DNA from: Lactifluus volemus
Taxonomy: Eukaryota; Basidiomycota; Agaricomycetes; Russulales; Russulaceae
DNA length: 53,198 nucleotides
Direction of reading: 5' to 3'
Assembly (NCBI GenBank): GCA_022376515.1
Contig: WTXI01000251.1
Coordinates: 1-53,198 of the forward strand
The notes under the pieces were generated by a model. The model saw only the letters and a program-made list of their open reading frames with translations, ran no database searches and was not told the origin of the DNA. Positions 1 through 12,647 of this stretch are shown here, one piece after another. A program made the position numbers and the translations under genes. Position 1 is the first letter of the stretch; each line of letters starts with the position of its first letter.

Positions 1-894
1 GTCCGACGCTCTACTGAACGGCCACCGTAGTAAGAAGGCGACCGTGACAGGCTCTGATGCCAGTGAGTTGATAAGAAGGATGTCGGAAGGGCCTACGGAC
101 GGCATTAAGACGCAGTGGCATCGCGTAACGCCCAAAAGACGAATCGTCGACCCCAGTTAGGACAATAGTCGAGTCAGCTAAGAGACAACTGAACTGGTAA
201 CGCGTCGATTACTATGGCTGATTCGCCAAACCTGCCAGTTGCTCTGGTCGCCGCGTAGCGAACGAATCTGAGTCGGACTCGGGGCTTTCACTGGAACACG
301 GATGCTGTACAGCCACTGGCAAGGCCCAGGAACCCTACATTTTTTTTTTTTCCACTTGTACAGTAGCTCGTTTAGCTCGTACTAGAGCATATTAAGGTTG
401 TTTATTAGGAAATGTTCGACCATTTCGTTATCAACTTTGCCAGTGGCGAGCTGTTTCGATCAGTTCGTAATTGTATATAGACTCCCACCTCCCCACCTAT
501 TTCGCGAGGTGATCAACAACTCTACCCTTGAGTAACCTTCCGCGGCTCACCCGGGCTAGCACTGCAGTATTTGCCGGGATCCGGTCGATCACCAGCCAAC
601 TCGCACACCTAAGCATGGAACAAGAAGACCTTCCTTCAAGCGAGCACGGTCACGGTGAGACACTAGGAGGGATCTGGTCAGCCATAAACAAAGAAAAGAA
701 GGCAGCCCAGAGATCTTATTCACAAACTAAGAGCTTGAAGAGGATAACACTAGTACTGGTACTAGTAGCGCGCTAGTTGAATGCTGTGAAAACCCAACAC
801 GCTGTAGCAAGACGATGTATTGGACGAGACCCACATTCCGCTATCTCGGATACAACTACAAAGTAAGAACCCCACGAACATATCATTGTCCGGA
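1..894. other. left edge, no supported gene
   Basis: No gene is supported here. There is an A/T-rich stretch with a T-run near 340-351, and a short open frame at 528-776 that lacks an ATG and resembles nothing I know. A perfect 8-2-8 bp palindrome lies at 749-766. The region is downstream of the first dynamin-like gene, which ends at 895. Confidence 0.4.
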
Positions 895-3711
895 TTACAT
901 GAATGCATCTACCAGCTCCTTTCTTGCCGATACGAGGCGCTGCCGCCTATTCTGCAATACAGTGCGAAGTTCCGCGATATGTTCAGGCTCGCTCAGGAGC
1001 ATCATACACCTCTGGTACCCATCAGACCCGCTGATATTGAGCCCTTTGATAAGGGTATCCTGGAGACCGACCGTGACGCCGCGCAGCATCGTCCTGTCGA
1101 GTCCCATCGGGATGTTATCTACGAATCTCTTGTACGCAACTGCGATTGATGTCACGTCAGTTACGATGGGCGCCGACAAGGGACAAAGATGCGCCACATA
1201 CTTTGGAAATAAGCACGGACATCTGCCATTATTTCTATGGCGGGCTCCATGGGTCTGCTGGGAGTAGTTTAGCTAGTGATGAGGCCTTGATTCCCTGTAG
1301 TCCCATCCTAGTAAGTGAGGAGACCGCTTCGTTCATCGCCCTTGTTACGTCTTGGCTTCGACGCTCGTCCAGGTTGTTGAAGAAGTTACTCTTGGTTTTT
1401 AAGCGGGCGTCCTTGTAGTAAGCCAGGAAGGCCGACTGATATTCTCGGTAATAGTGCTCATTGGTGGTAAATGGCTCTTGTTCGTTCTGTAGTAGTGCCT
1501 CCATGTGCCGTTCTGCAGCTTGGGCACAGCCCTCGAGGTGGTTGTCAACGATGCTCCTGAGAATTATCATCAACAAGATGAAAACATCGATCGAGAGAAT
1601 ATCAAAGGCCTACATGACATCCTGCTTCAGACGACCATGGGTATAGTGATCGAAATGCTCTGCTACCAATTCCTTGACGCGGAAGTCCAATTCCTTCTTT
1701 ACGAAGTCGAAGAAGTTCCGGGTTGGAGCATCCCATTGCTTCACGAAGGTATCAATATATGTCTTTAAGACAATGTACGGGGGCTTGTTTGGAAGCTCTC
1801 GCGTTCGGGCGCTGACAAGACCGAGGTCAAGGCCGAGGGATTGAGAAAATGAAACTTGCTTACGAGTTCGCAGTGTGCATGACATCTTCCACAAACAGGG
1901 CTTGACTGTGCTCAGTAACCGGATCTTCTTCTTCTTCTTCATTGGAAAGGAATGACATAGGAGGAGGGATCGGCGTGGTCTTAGGGTCAAGCGGGCGCTC
2001 AAGCGGTCGGAAGTCGGGCGCCGTCTGACGAATAGCTTTCGTAAACCGAATGCCTGAGTCTCGAATAGTTTGTATGAGGCCCTTCTCGTCTGGAGCCCCG
2101 CCAGTGGCCGCAACAAGTTCCTCAACGGAGCGAACAAACGCGCTCATCAAGTTCATAATCTCCCCCATTGGCTCGGACGATGGTGGGTTCGGAAGCCGGA
2201 AGATTTCACGGTTCGTTTGGTTCAAGAGCTTATCAACCTCCCCCTGGAGCTCGGGAAGCCTACCAAGGACTTAGCATCGGCTGCATGATCCAAAACAATA
2301 CAAGCTTACCGCTTGGAGATTAATTCTGGTAGCACCTGACCGAGTCGTCGTACGAGAGGCTCTGTACCCAGCCGACGTTGAAAGATCCGTTCTAGATTCG
2401 ACCACGGATGATTGGCTGAGAAAAAGCCGACTTCTGCTTCCCGGGCCTGCTCATACGTGACGCCGCTTCTGATATCCTTGGAGTCAGGGTTCTTAACACA
2501 GAAATATTCGACCCCTTGGCCCTTGTCACTGCTACGAATCTTGTCGATCCAAATCTTCTCTTCACCAGTTGGTATGCGGTCAGGCTTGGTGAGGACACCT
2601 ACGCAGCACACATAAGTAGGTTGAAAATACACCCATGAAACATCAAAATACCAATGGTCCGGGTGCCCTTCGGGTCAAATTGAGCGGCGAGGCGGTGGGC
2701 GATCTGGTTCTCAAAGTCGGCTGTGAACGTCGATTTGTCGGAGATTATACAGGGAAATTATTGAAGGCAAACATACTCTCGCATGTGATAGTGACCAGAA
2801 TTATGCAGCTTTCCTTACTGATGTACTGCTCAGCGAGCTGTTGAACAAGATGTCTGTCTTGATCCTCTCCCCCGACAATCAACCCTGTCATAGATTAGTT
2901 GTTTGCAGGATTTAGATGCTTGTATCACCTACCTGGGAGATCAATGAAAGAAAGGTCATCCACGTCGTGGCCTTTGATCTCTAAGCAAATCGTGCTTGAA
3001 GAAAATGAGAGCTGCCTCTCCTCCGAGTCTAATCCATCGAGGGGACCATCTAGGAACTGAGTATACGGGGTACGACGATTTAAGATCGCGCACTGAGCGC
3101 GGCGGATCCGTTCCTCAACCAGGCATTTTGTGAGTATTGGAGGCCCAAATTTGATTTTGCTCGGCTGTGAAAGTTCCCTTCCCTCCGGGTCTGTGACAAA
3201 CTTCAAAGAAATCTCGCATCGCCATGGCTCAGGGGATCGCGAGAGCGAACATTCCGTCGGGCACCTACATTATGCATGACACATTAGATTCATGGAAAAA
3301 AAAAATTGGGGAGCCAACGAACGTCTTACCTAGTGCAGGTCCCAAGATTACGGGGCAGAGTAATGCCCGAGATAGACTCTATGAGTGACGATTTTCCAGC
3401 GCTCTGCGATCCAACAACGGCAATAATCGGTATGTCTAGTTCAAGGTCGGCACTGTGGGAAGTAAAGAAAAGACTTCAGGCGAAGGTGTGGATGGGGCTG
3501 ATAATGATCCTCACCCTGCTGCGCGGAGGCGATTGACGGAGTCGAGCATGCAACGCTTGCGAGCTACAAACTTGGGATCAGAAAGACCGATTGGGGTGTC
3601 CACTGGCGCGGCCATCGTGTCAGATAGGCTGGAAGGGATGTCGTGATCACTGCCAACGTCGCTGCCACTGTCAGACGATACCATCATCGATATGAGGGAT
3701 TTGAGTGTCAT
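895..3711 (-). CDS. dynamin-like GTPase, copy 1
   Basis: Large GTPase of the dynamin superfamily; these self-assemble on membranes and use GTP hydrolysis to remodel or cut them. Spliced exons show the P-loop GSQSAGKSS just after a short N-terminal region, a GTCTR switch segment, the G3 motif IDLPG and the G4 motif TKPD. A helical stalk and a C-terminal GED-like segment (YKRFVDNIP onward, 895-1160) follow. An acidic Glu-run insert (SNEEEEED) sits in the stalk. About eight short introns. The start is the first ATG at 3711; later in-frame ATGs near 3685 are possible. About 740-760 residues by estimate. It is a tandem paralog of the next gene with matching exon layout. Which membrane it acts on (mitochondrial, vacuolar, or a Mx-like role) cannot be told from sequence. 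Confidence 0.85.
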
Positions 3712-4572
3712 AGGCAGAAGGGAACGTCGCGTTCTCTGCAGGAAATGAGCTGGGACGAGGGGGCCCTTTTTATAGATTTTGGCGAGAGGACATGTCTACT
3801 TCCGGAAGACGGTTCTGGAAGCGATTCGAGGGGTGCGCTAGATGGTGGGAACCCCCCAAAAGTATATGAATTAGTAGCGCCACATCGAGCGCCCGCATGA
3901 CGAGCAGTCACAGTATTCAGACACGGAAGTTGGAACCAGGAGAAAATGAGTGCCTATTCAGGGTGCACAGGCTCTCAGTGCTTGTTTAGTGTCATCGCTG
4001 CGCGAATGCCTCGGGTTGTTATTGGTGGCAAGGACATACAAAGTTACGTTGGGCCCAGGAATGACTGCAACTGCGGGCTCAGAGTTGACCGACAGATCGC
4101 TCCGCCACCCACGGCGCAGCACCAATTACATTCGATGAGGTGGTGAGGAGGACTCGCTGCGATCCGAGGAAGGGCCATTTGTTTCCGTATGAGATCCTTG
4201 GGTCTGTGGTATCCCACAAATATCACACCTTCTGCCACTTATACGAACCTACAGATAGTTCCTCGTGTGTGTAGAAGGCTACGTCAAAATAAAATTTCAG
4301 CGGAAGACTGAACAAGTCGGATTTAGAAAGAGAATGAACCTACGTAGCATGATGGGCGTAGTTCGTCGTGTGCGCGGTAGATGAAGAATACCTGAGTTGG
4401 AACTGCGACAATCAATAGTCCAGTTTCTCGCATCCAATCGCCGCAGCGCTAACAGCTCCCCATTCCTCAACTCAACTCCTCAACCAATATCGCTATAACA
4501 CTTAGATGCAAAACGCATGACATTTCTCCAGCCAAGAGGCAATATAATGAGCCATTGTAATTATCATGAGGA
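3712..4572. other. intergenic between the dynamin pair
   Basis: 861 bases between the start of copy 1 and the stop of copy 2, so this must hold the promoter of copy 1 and the 3' end of copy 2. Short open frames on both strands have no recognisable content. Confidence 0.4.
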
Positions 4573-7334
4573 TCACCCAAATGCTTGCAAAAGTTCCTCC
4601 TTAGCCTTCCAGAGGCGTTCGCGCCTCTTCTGCAACTCGGTGCGACGCTCAGAAATGTCCTCTGGTTCGTTCAAAAGTGATTTGCAACGTCCATACCCTT
4701 CCGGTCCGCTGATAGCCAAGCCATTAAAGATCGCAGCCTCGAGGCCGATCTTGATACCGCGCAGTAACGTGCGGTCTATGCTCATTGGCACGTGGTCCAC
4801 GAAGCGCTTATATGCGACTGCGAAACATATAAACATCAGCCATCCATACGAAAACGGGGGAAGAAGCGCTGGGAACCTTGGAAATAGGCACGGACCTCTG
4901 CCATTATTTCGATGGCGGTTTCCATAGGGTCAGGTGGGAAAAGTCGAGGTAGCACCGAACGGTCGACGGAATGCAGGTCCAATTCGGCAAGACCGGAAAC
5001 TACCTTATTAAAGGAATTCCTCGCCCATTCACTGTCGCTCTCCAAGTTTACTATGAAATTACTCCGAGATTTCTGGCGAATTCCCTTGTAGTATCCTAGA
5101 AACTTTGAGCGATATTCCATGAAATAGTGTTCGTTCATGGTGAACGGCTCTTGCTCTTCCTCTAACAGAGAGCTTATATGCTGTTCGGCCGCATCTGCAC
5201 ATTTCTGCATGTGGTTTTGAACGATGTGTCTAGGGCACGTCAATGAGGGGAAAGGTAAAGCACGGGTTGAACGACGAAAGCGCACATAACTCGCTGCTTG
5301 AGATGGCCGTAAGTATAGTTGGCAAAGTGATCTTCGATCACCAACTTGATGCGTTTGTTCAACTCCTTCCTTGTGGAGTCGAAGAGCTGCTTCGAAGGGG
5401 AATCCCATCGCTTCACAACGGCGCAAACATAGTGCTTCTTGACGATGAATGGGATATTGTTGGGTAGCTCACGAGTTACCGCCCTGGAAAATGGAGACTG
5501 AGTACAACAACCGGCAGGTCACGGTTGCTTACGAGTTTGCTTTCTTCATGACGTCCCCGACAAAAATAGCCCGACTAGAATCACCAGGCTGGGACTCCCA
5601 ATCTTCTTCTTCATTTGACAGGAAGCTAGGCTGAGTAGTAGGAATCTCCGGCGATTCGCATCCTCTGGGACGCTCAATTGGTCGGAAGTCAGGTGCCGTC
5701 TGACGTATTGCCCTTTTGAACTCGATTCGAGTTCCGCGAAGAGCTTGTATCAGACCATCCTCGTCAGGGGTGCCGTCAACAAGACGCTCTACGGAGCGCA
5801 CGAACGCGCCAATCAATCGCAGCATCTCTCCAACAGGTTCTGAGGATGGTGGACTCGGGAGTCGAGAAAGGTCATGACTCGCTTGCTCCAACAGCCTGTC
5901 AACTTCTTCCTCCAGCTCAGGAAGCCTATCAAAATATTCCAATTAACTGCAGAATCCAGAGTAGTAAAGACTTGCCTTTTGGCTATCAAGTTTGAGAGGA
6001 CTTGACCGAGACGTCGTGTAAGATTATCGGTACCTAGGCGTCGTTGATACAGCCATTCCAAGCCAGACCAAGGCGCTTTGGTTGAAAAGAAATGGGCCTC
6101 CTTCTCCCTGGCCTGTTCGTATGTGATACCATTATTGATGTCTTGTGAATCAGGGTTCTTCACGGAGAAGAATTCAATTCCGCCCTCCTTGCTATCTCCG
6201 TCGCCCTGAATCATCCTAATCCAGCTATCCTCATCCCCCGCGGGGATCCGGTCAGGCTTTGTGAGGACACCTATGCAACGGGGATGAGATATGTGACGGA
6301 GAATAAGAGATAGATGGGCATACCAATGGTTCGCGAGCCGTGTGGGTCAAAGCGAGCAGCAAGACGGTGAGCGCTTTGATTTTCAAGGTCAGCTATAACA
6401 ATTGAAATTAGGTGTTGATACAGGTGAGTAAAGACAAAAATCGGACTTTCGCATGCAATGGTTAAGAGAATGATACAGCTTTCCTTGCGGATATATGTTT
6501 CAGCAAGTTGTTGGACCAGAGCAGAGTCGTGCGGGTCTCCTCCGGGTATCAAGCCTACGATAGCTTAAACGGTGGTGACATTTATATGATTGAATTGCGT
6601 ACCTGGGAGGTCGACAAACGACAGGTCATCGACATCCTTTCCGCTTATCTCTATGCAAACAGAATTTGAAGAAAACGACAGCTCCCTCTGCTTTAGAGCT
6701 TCAGATGAAGGTTGAAGGAAGTGATCGATTGGGGTGTTAGGGTTGAGGATTGCACACTGAGCACGGCGAATACGGTCAGTCACAAGAGGTTTTGCAAAGA
6801 TGGGTTCGCCGAATTCAACCCTGCGGGGTTGGGCCAGTACGACCCCGTTCTCGTCTGTGACATTCCGCAGCGAGACTACACAACGCCAAGGTTCTGAGGA
6901 ATGGGAAAGTTGGCATTCTGTCGGACACCTTTAGAAGGCAGATCAGCACGTGTGTGAATACACGCAAGCAAAGGGGTTGTGGCGCATACCTCGTGCAAGT
7001 ACCGGATGAACGTGGGAGGGTAATACCGGAGATGGCCTCGATGAGCGACGACTTTCCAGCACTTTGAGATCCAAGGACGACGATTACGGGTATATCGAGG
7101 TCCAAGTGAGCACTGCGATGAAAGGGGAAAGTGTGAGTAACATCATGGTTTGAGGGCCATTGTGGGCCCTTACCCGCCCGCGCGAAGACGGTTCACAGCG
7201 TCAAGCATCTCACGCTTTTGGGACACGAATTGGGGGTCAGAAAGGCCTACAGGGCCTTCGCCATAGTCGACAGAACTCTCAGAGGTGGCGGTGGTGTCAC
7301 CACAGACCGATGCACTCTCAGAAGAGCCAGCCAT
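4573..7334 (-). CDS. dynamin-like GTPase, copy 2
   Basis: Second tandem dynamin-superfamily GTPase. In order: N-terminal acidic/Ser-rich leader from the ATG at 7334, DLDIPVIVVLGSQSAGKSS (P-loop), SSGTCTR (switch I), DDLSFVDLPG (G3), VLTKPDRIP (G4), then a stalk with the conserved block RQTAPDFRP shared with copy 1, and a GED-like C-terminus beginning AYKRFVDHVP and ending QAFG. Introns fall at the same places as in copy 1 (after GTCTR, after DLPG, before VLTKPD, after the IAKR helix), so the pair arose by tandem duplication of an intron-containing gene. All GTPase motifs are intact in both. The two differ mainly in the acidic stalk insert, which is shorter here. Confidence 0.87.
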
Positions 7335-7616
7335 GGGGATCAAGAAACTGAAGAGACGAAGGGCAGAAGAGTGGCCCCTTTATACGACTGCATTTCCATT
7401 TAAAACTTTGGTATGTGATATCTAAATCGCTTCATGGGTGGGCAGGTGAAAGGGATGTAAAGGGCATCGCACTCACTTCGCGATCACGCCCACGACTACG
7501 GCCCGATTAAGCCGGTTACGTTGTTGCTCGATCCTTGCCCCTGGTCATGCCCACCACTTCTCTAATATCTGCCAACTGCGCCCCACTACGAATCTGGTAC
7601 TTAGAAACATTACAAT
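7335..7616. promoter_or_regulatory. divergent intergenic, dynamin copy 2 / CFEM gene
   Basis: Short gap between two divergently transcribed genes, so both promoters should be here. I see no clear TATA box or other named motif. Confidence 0.3.
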
Positions 7617-8479
7617 ATGTTCACCTCTCATTCGTTCTTCCCCTTTGCACTCGTAGCCTTTTTGCCTCAACATCAGAAGCACAACTTCCTGATTCCTCAG
7701 CGCTTCTCTCAAGCACGAGTGATATTACCGGCAGTTTTGCCCCATCCGCCACATCCTTCGCGAACTTCACCACGACCAATGCGCAAGGCTCAATGATCGT
7801 CACCTCCATTCCCATCACAGTCACCCCAAATACTTCCTCAACGGCGTCTTCTTCGACACCCTTCCCAAGTCTTGGAGGATACACCACGTGCGGTACGTAT
7901 CATTTACACCCGATAAGGGAAAAAACACATCTATCGATATCTTCCTGCGAGCTCATCTTTACTCCCCCTTATAGTGGTCAACTGCTTAGATTATGCAGTT
8001 GCACGGGTAAATTGCACCAGCGTCACCGCTGTCGCCTGTTACTGTACCAGCTCGTACGTCTCTCTCCCTTGACCTGCCCCCAACGCTGACGCATACCACC
8101 TCTCCACGCCGCTCCAACGCCAACCCCCTTTTTACGTCACCACACCATTACCACCAGAGTATTCCCAAACGCGCTCTACACCTGCGTCGCAGCCAACTGC
8201 AGCACGAGCGTTCCCACAGCCGAAAACCTCGCGCAGAAATTCTGCGCCATCGACAACACCACCCTCTCCTTCTCTTCCACCGCCGCCCCACCGCCGTCCA
8301 CGGCCAAACCGTTGGCGTCCTCGACCTCACCGGGCGGATTATCGCCTTCCGGTTCTTCATCCAGCTCGAAATCACCCAATGCAGCTACCTCAGCGCTTAG
8401 AACGCCCGTCGATACCCGAGGATGGATCGTCATAGCCTGTGGCGCCGGCGCCATATTCGGCGCCACCGCGCTGCTATAA
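7617..8479 (+). CDS. CFEM-type surface protein, probable GPI anchor
   Basis: Small secreted or wall-bound protein of the fungal CFEM kind. Three exons (to 7892; 7975-8053; 8158-8479) join in phase and give eight Cys in CFEM-like order: TC, NC, NC, CYC, TC, NC, FC. A Ser/Thr/Pro-rich linker and a hydrophobic tail (GWIVIACGAGAIFGATALL) suggest a GPI-anchor signal. The Asp normally found shortly before the CxC, which binds haem iron in studied CFEM proteins, is absent (ACYC is preceded by TSVTAV). The best N-terminus, an ideal signal peptide from the ATG at 7617, is one base out of frame with the rest; a missing T in the run at 7659-7663 would explain it. The in-frame alternative ATG at 7547 gives a poor signal peptide. 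Confidence 0.72.
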
Positions 8480-9232
8480 GCCCTGCCCGATATTTTTTTT
8501 TTCAAATCGCGGAAGGTTCGGACTGACACCGGTATGTTTATCATCTCTCCACCTGGCACCTCCCCTTCTTCTTGTGTACACTGTAATAAATCTTAAACTT
8601 TATGACTCGATCACGCGATGAGTCGGACGTCATTGGTTCTTAGTTCTCACCTCAGATTGTACTGACTTACTACTACTACCCCGTCGCGTGGTTGGGACCT
8701 TTTTTGGCCCGACCTAGGTTTGTTGGCGTTCTCACACCGGACTTTCAGTTGGACAGTTAAATTGTACAGTATGGGTCACGAGCCACTCACCATGTCATAT
8801 ATATGTCGTTCCCACAAAGAATATACCTAACAACGCGTGGTCCGATGATCCGGAGGGCGTTGCTATTGCTGAACGGAGGCCTGCTGCACACAGATACAGT
8901 TGCCAGATCAGAAGCGCGGAGTATGGATAAGGCGGAACTGCCTGCAACGCATGCGGGGTACGTTATGATACACACAAAAGATGAAACGAGTCGAGATGCC
9001 CTAGGCGGTCTACGTTCAGAGAGACAGAACAGTAACGCTATGCGCGTGACAGGAAGAGATCAAATTTGATACAATGGCGTACAAAACAGACAAAAAAAGG
9101 GGGGGGCTAGAAATAACAATGTCAGTCTGGGGGCATGCCTGGTAGGTGAGGAGACGAAAAGAAAAAGAAATTGAGAAAGCGCACACAAATTTTTACACTA
9201 CTAGTTCAAGCATCGTAATCCCCCCCCGTCGA
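8480..9232. other. intergenic, convergent 3' ends
   Basis: Lies between the stops of the CFEM gene (plus) and the F-box-like gene (minus), so it is 3' flank for both. Contains short G- and C-runs (near 9098 and 9222) but no gene I can support. Confidence 0.4.
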
Positions 9233-11797
9233 TCATCTCTCTCCACCCACGCCCACCCTGCTGGTCGTCTGCAAACTCGCGGACGATCCACCGATAAGTC
9301 TTACGTTCCCGGTACCGGGGGCTCTCAACCCAGTATCGCCCTCGGCGTCGCCATCGCAAATACGTGGACGCTTCCCCGCAGCAACGCTTGATAACGCAGC
9401 CTCCTCAGACCCGCGCTTCGAAGCTCTTGCAGCGGCCACTTCAGCGGCGGTCAGGGGAGAGTATTCGCCTTCTAATCGCGTGCGCTTCGATTGGGTCCTT
9501 GAAACGCCGTTTTCCGACTCCGCCTGCACGCGGGAGTCCTGGTCCCCTTGGTAGTAATCGCGCTTTCGCGAAGCGATCGCGATCATGTCGGGACTCGTCG
9601 CTTCGGCATATGCCCCCGGATCCCCATCCGAGTAGTCAGAGTAAACCAGTTCCTCGTCGTCGTCCTCTTCCTCTTCCTCTTCTTCGTACGCGGCTTCTTC
9701 TAGACGAATGGTATTCCCTAACGCTATTCGGTGCTGCCCGCGTTGGGGGTATGGTCCTGGGTGTGAAGGCACGACTTGGGTTGTGTCGGTAGAGCGAACT
9801 ACGTCGCCAACATCACGACGGAGCATGGCACGCTCGCAAATCCTACAGTTACACGCAAACAAAGGAGCGTATGATTCACGCCAAACCTGACCGAAGAGTA
9901 GCGTCGCGACGATCAGCCACACGACACTCCATGGAGACCATTGGAGATACGCACCTCTATGAATGCTTTGAGGGAAAAGGCGGGCATCTCTTGCATTGTC
10001 GTTGGAACATATGGTATTTCCCGTAGGAGGTTGGACGGCTCGGGAGGGCCTAACTCGGTAAATAGGTTTATTCGTGGAACCTCCTCGCGAGGCGATTCTA
10101 CCTCCCCTTCCTTTTCCCTCTTGTCGTCGCTCGGTGGCGGTGAAGGAGTAGTCTGCAACGTCGCCGTGCTCAGAACCGGGCTGGTCGTGTGTGATGTCTC
10201 GGATTTTGAGCTCGAACTCGCGTCGTCTAACGGTGTTCCAGGGTCCGGATCGTTCTCATGCACAGGAGGCTGGCGCAGGTCCTTGCTCCACGCCCATGCA
10301 TGTTGAAGTGCACGTAGTACATCTTCCGAATCCATGGAGGAAACGATCTTCATGGCTTCGGAACCTCCTTGGAACATGATGCGCTTGATGATGTTTTGCA
10401 TCGCCGGGAGGAGAATTTTGCGCAACTGGCGCTCAAAGACACGATAGAGTTGATCTGCGAGGTGGTACGTAGGTGCGGGGGGGATGCGGAGAGTTGCCGG
10501 AATAGGATGCACCTGTTCGTTGGACATTGGAAGGGTCCAAGGCGCTGGGTGTTCTGCGAGGGGGATCCGGGGACGACATCCATGCCAGTCGTCAGCTGGG
10601 GAAAGCCAGAGTCCGTCGAGGATGCGTATGCGCGCCCAGTCCATCTGTGCCATCTCGCGTACACTATGTAATTCCTCAGCCATGGCGAGTGTTTCGTAAT
10701 CGTCTGGGTCGATCTCTGCATTGGTCGCATCCTGATCGGCATTTTCATAGATATAACCATTCGTCCGCATATCTAGTCTTTGCTGGGCTAGCGCGTGTTC
10801 CATATGCATCCCAATGCGGGTGTGGCGACTTAACCATGACTTTTCTCGCGCGATCTGGAAAATGTCGCCAAGAGTACCCTCACCGGCCTCGATGAAAGCA
10901 TCGATACTCTGTCGGACCTCCCAGTCGAGTGAGGACCAATATGATGATCCATTGGCAACGACTTGGCGATCGGGTGCGGTAACTCCCATGCGCCGCCAAA
11001 GCCATTCGCTGCGACAGCTACGACAGGTTGCAGACACGGACGGCCAGGTGTCGAGGTCTTCATTTTCGGCGCAACCTACTGCGGCGACTTGGGGTGTGAA
11101 GAGGTCGCAACGTGGGGGAGCCTCGCGCAGACACAAGCCGCAATAGGTTGTTTTCCGATGCTCGCGACAGGTGAGGATGGTGCCAATCAGCGGAACGGTG
11201 ACGAAGCGTTTGGCCAATGCGAGACCAACGTTCGTGCCGGGGTTATTGATTCTGCAGACATAACAAGAGCACTGGGTGATGAAGCGGAACTGATGATATG
11301 GAGAGACGCGCTGGGGAGTAGAAATATTGTCATTGTGTTGTGTGACGGTGTGCTGTGCGAGGGACTCGAGAGGGTCGATCGCACAACATGCGTGATTCCA
11401 AAAGCGATGCCACTCGACTGAAGACAAATATCAGAGTGGGTGCACGCGCTAAAACGCGATTGTGGCTCACGCGCAGAACCCCAAGATGGACACATCGTCA
11501 TCAACTTTTCTAGGGCAAACGCGTCGCGGAATACTGTATATACGATGCGGTGTGGCCAATGTTCGCGTAGGTCCCATGTGGCCGGACAATAGCTAGAAGT
11601 GGACACGTCTAGGATATAGTGGGTGGCGATGAGCCTAGGAGGAAAGTGACGGTTGGTTACATAGAAAGAAAGATAAGAAAAGAATGAATAATAACGAACC
11701 TGATAATTTCTGGAGGTAATTGTGACCAAGGCTTCAGACCTGTTGAAGACTTTCCCTTACTTTGAGGGATATGCGACTTTGTTGTTGAATTGAGCAT
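9233..11797 (-). CDS. Cys-rich F-box-like protein
   Basis: Four exons (11797-11700, 11634-11471, 11417-9955, 9886-9233) join in phase to 792 residues. The N-terminus contains LPPEIIRLIATHYI, an F-box-like start, reaching across the first intron. Cys pairs cluster at about residues 137-190 (CSCYVC, then C, CGLC), with CRSC further on and CNCRIC beginning the last exon; together they look like a metal-binding domain. A helical middle, a Ser/Thr/Pro-rich stretch and an acidic run (Glu/Asp, near 9660-9685) precede a basic tail. It resembles a conserved but uncharacterised basidiomycete family. F-box proteins usually link targets to SCF ubiquitin ligases; whether this one does is inference. The long frame lacks an ATG, so upstream exons are required. 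Confidence 0.75.
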
Positions 11798-12057
11798 TTT
11801 GATTATCCTCTGTCACGGAAGGGCGCGGCGTTGGTCACGGCCTCGGTTAACCCATGACGCTCACGCCCACTCAATCTGCGCCACACATATTTCCGCTTTA
11901 AACTCCGTTTAAATTTCAGCCACCCCCAACTAGGTGTAAATTGAAAAAGTTTTGTATATACACAAACAGAACAGAGAGGCACTGTTTCTTTCGAGAGTGT
12001 CCGTCGGTCAAAAATCAATTTCACAAAATAGAAAAAAAAGTGTAAACCTTACCGTAA

Positions 12058-12647
12058 TCAGATCGTAGTCATGTAGATCCTGTATGGCCCATTGCGTAAA
12101 AATGCTTGAAGCCATCGTATGTCCGCCTCCCGGTTGATATCCAACACTCGTCCCTCCACAGCCGTGACAGATCCATCCCACAAAATACGGCCTCGTTCTT
12201 GCAGAGTCACGAGCACTTGGAGTAACCATAAAGGTCGCACTCCGTCTTTGGCTCCGCTAATCGCCGCATTCCCAACCTCTTCAAATTCGTTCCGGCTCAA
12301 TCCGCCAACGTATGCTCCGATCTTACAATAACCCAACAGTTGCGAGGGTCCCCCGCGAGGGCCGTGTGGCTGGGCAGGAACAATCGGCGCGTGAGAGTCT
12401 CGGAGTGCTGGACCGATCCCATGGCGGGATGTCGGCCTCGATGTCACTTTAGGTGTCGGTAGTCTTGTCACAGCGCCAGCTGCGTCGATAAAGAGTAGCG
12501 CCCATTGATACTTTCCTTCCTGGTGCAAAGAGTGTGTCTCGATATAAAGAGCGTCGCAGTCGAACTTGAAGGACTGTGTGCTAAGTGTCTCCTGCGCTGA
12601 ACATTCAGCTCGGGTGAGCGAAAAGGAACACCGATTGCGCCTACCAT
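12058..12647 (-). CDS. small hypothetical protein
   Basis: Coding-like frame read as DALYIETHSLHQEGKYQWAL and then a glycine/proline-rich middle, a hydrophobic helix-like part (RPLWLLQVLVTLQERG) and an Arg-rich end, stop at 12058. The aromatic QWAL block near the N-terminus recalls small uncharacterised agaricomycete proteins, but I cannot name the family. The 5' end is uncertain: the ATG at 12647 needs a very short intron (about 35 nt) to reach the main frame. No catalytic motif seen. Confidence 0.45.

Noticed and set aside
528..776. Open frame with TTG start
   Set aside because: No ATG, no splice partner, no family likeness; fungal genes do not usually start at TTG.
8803..9069. Plus-strand open frame of 88 codons
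   Set aside because: Lies in a convergent 3' region, composition not protein-like, no known domain.
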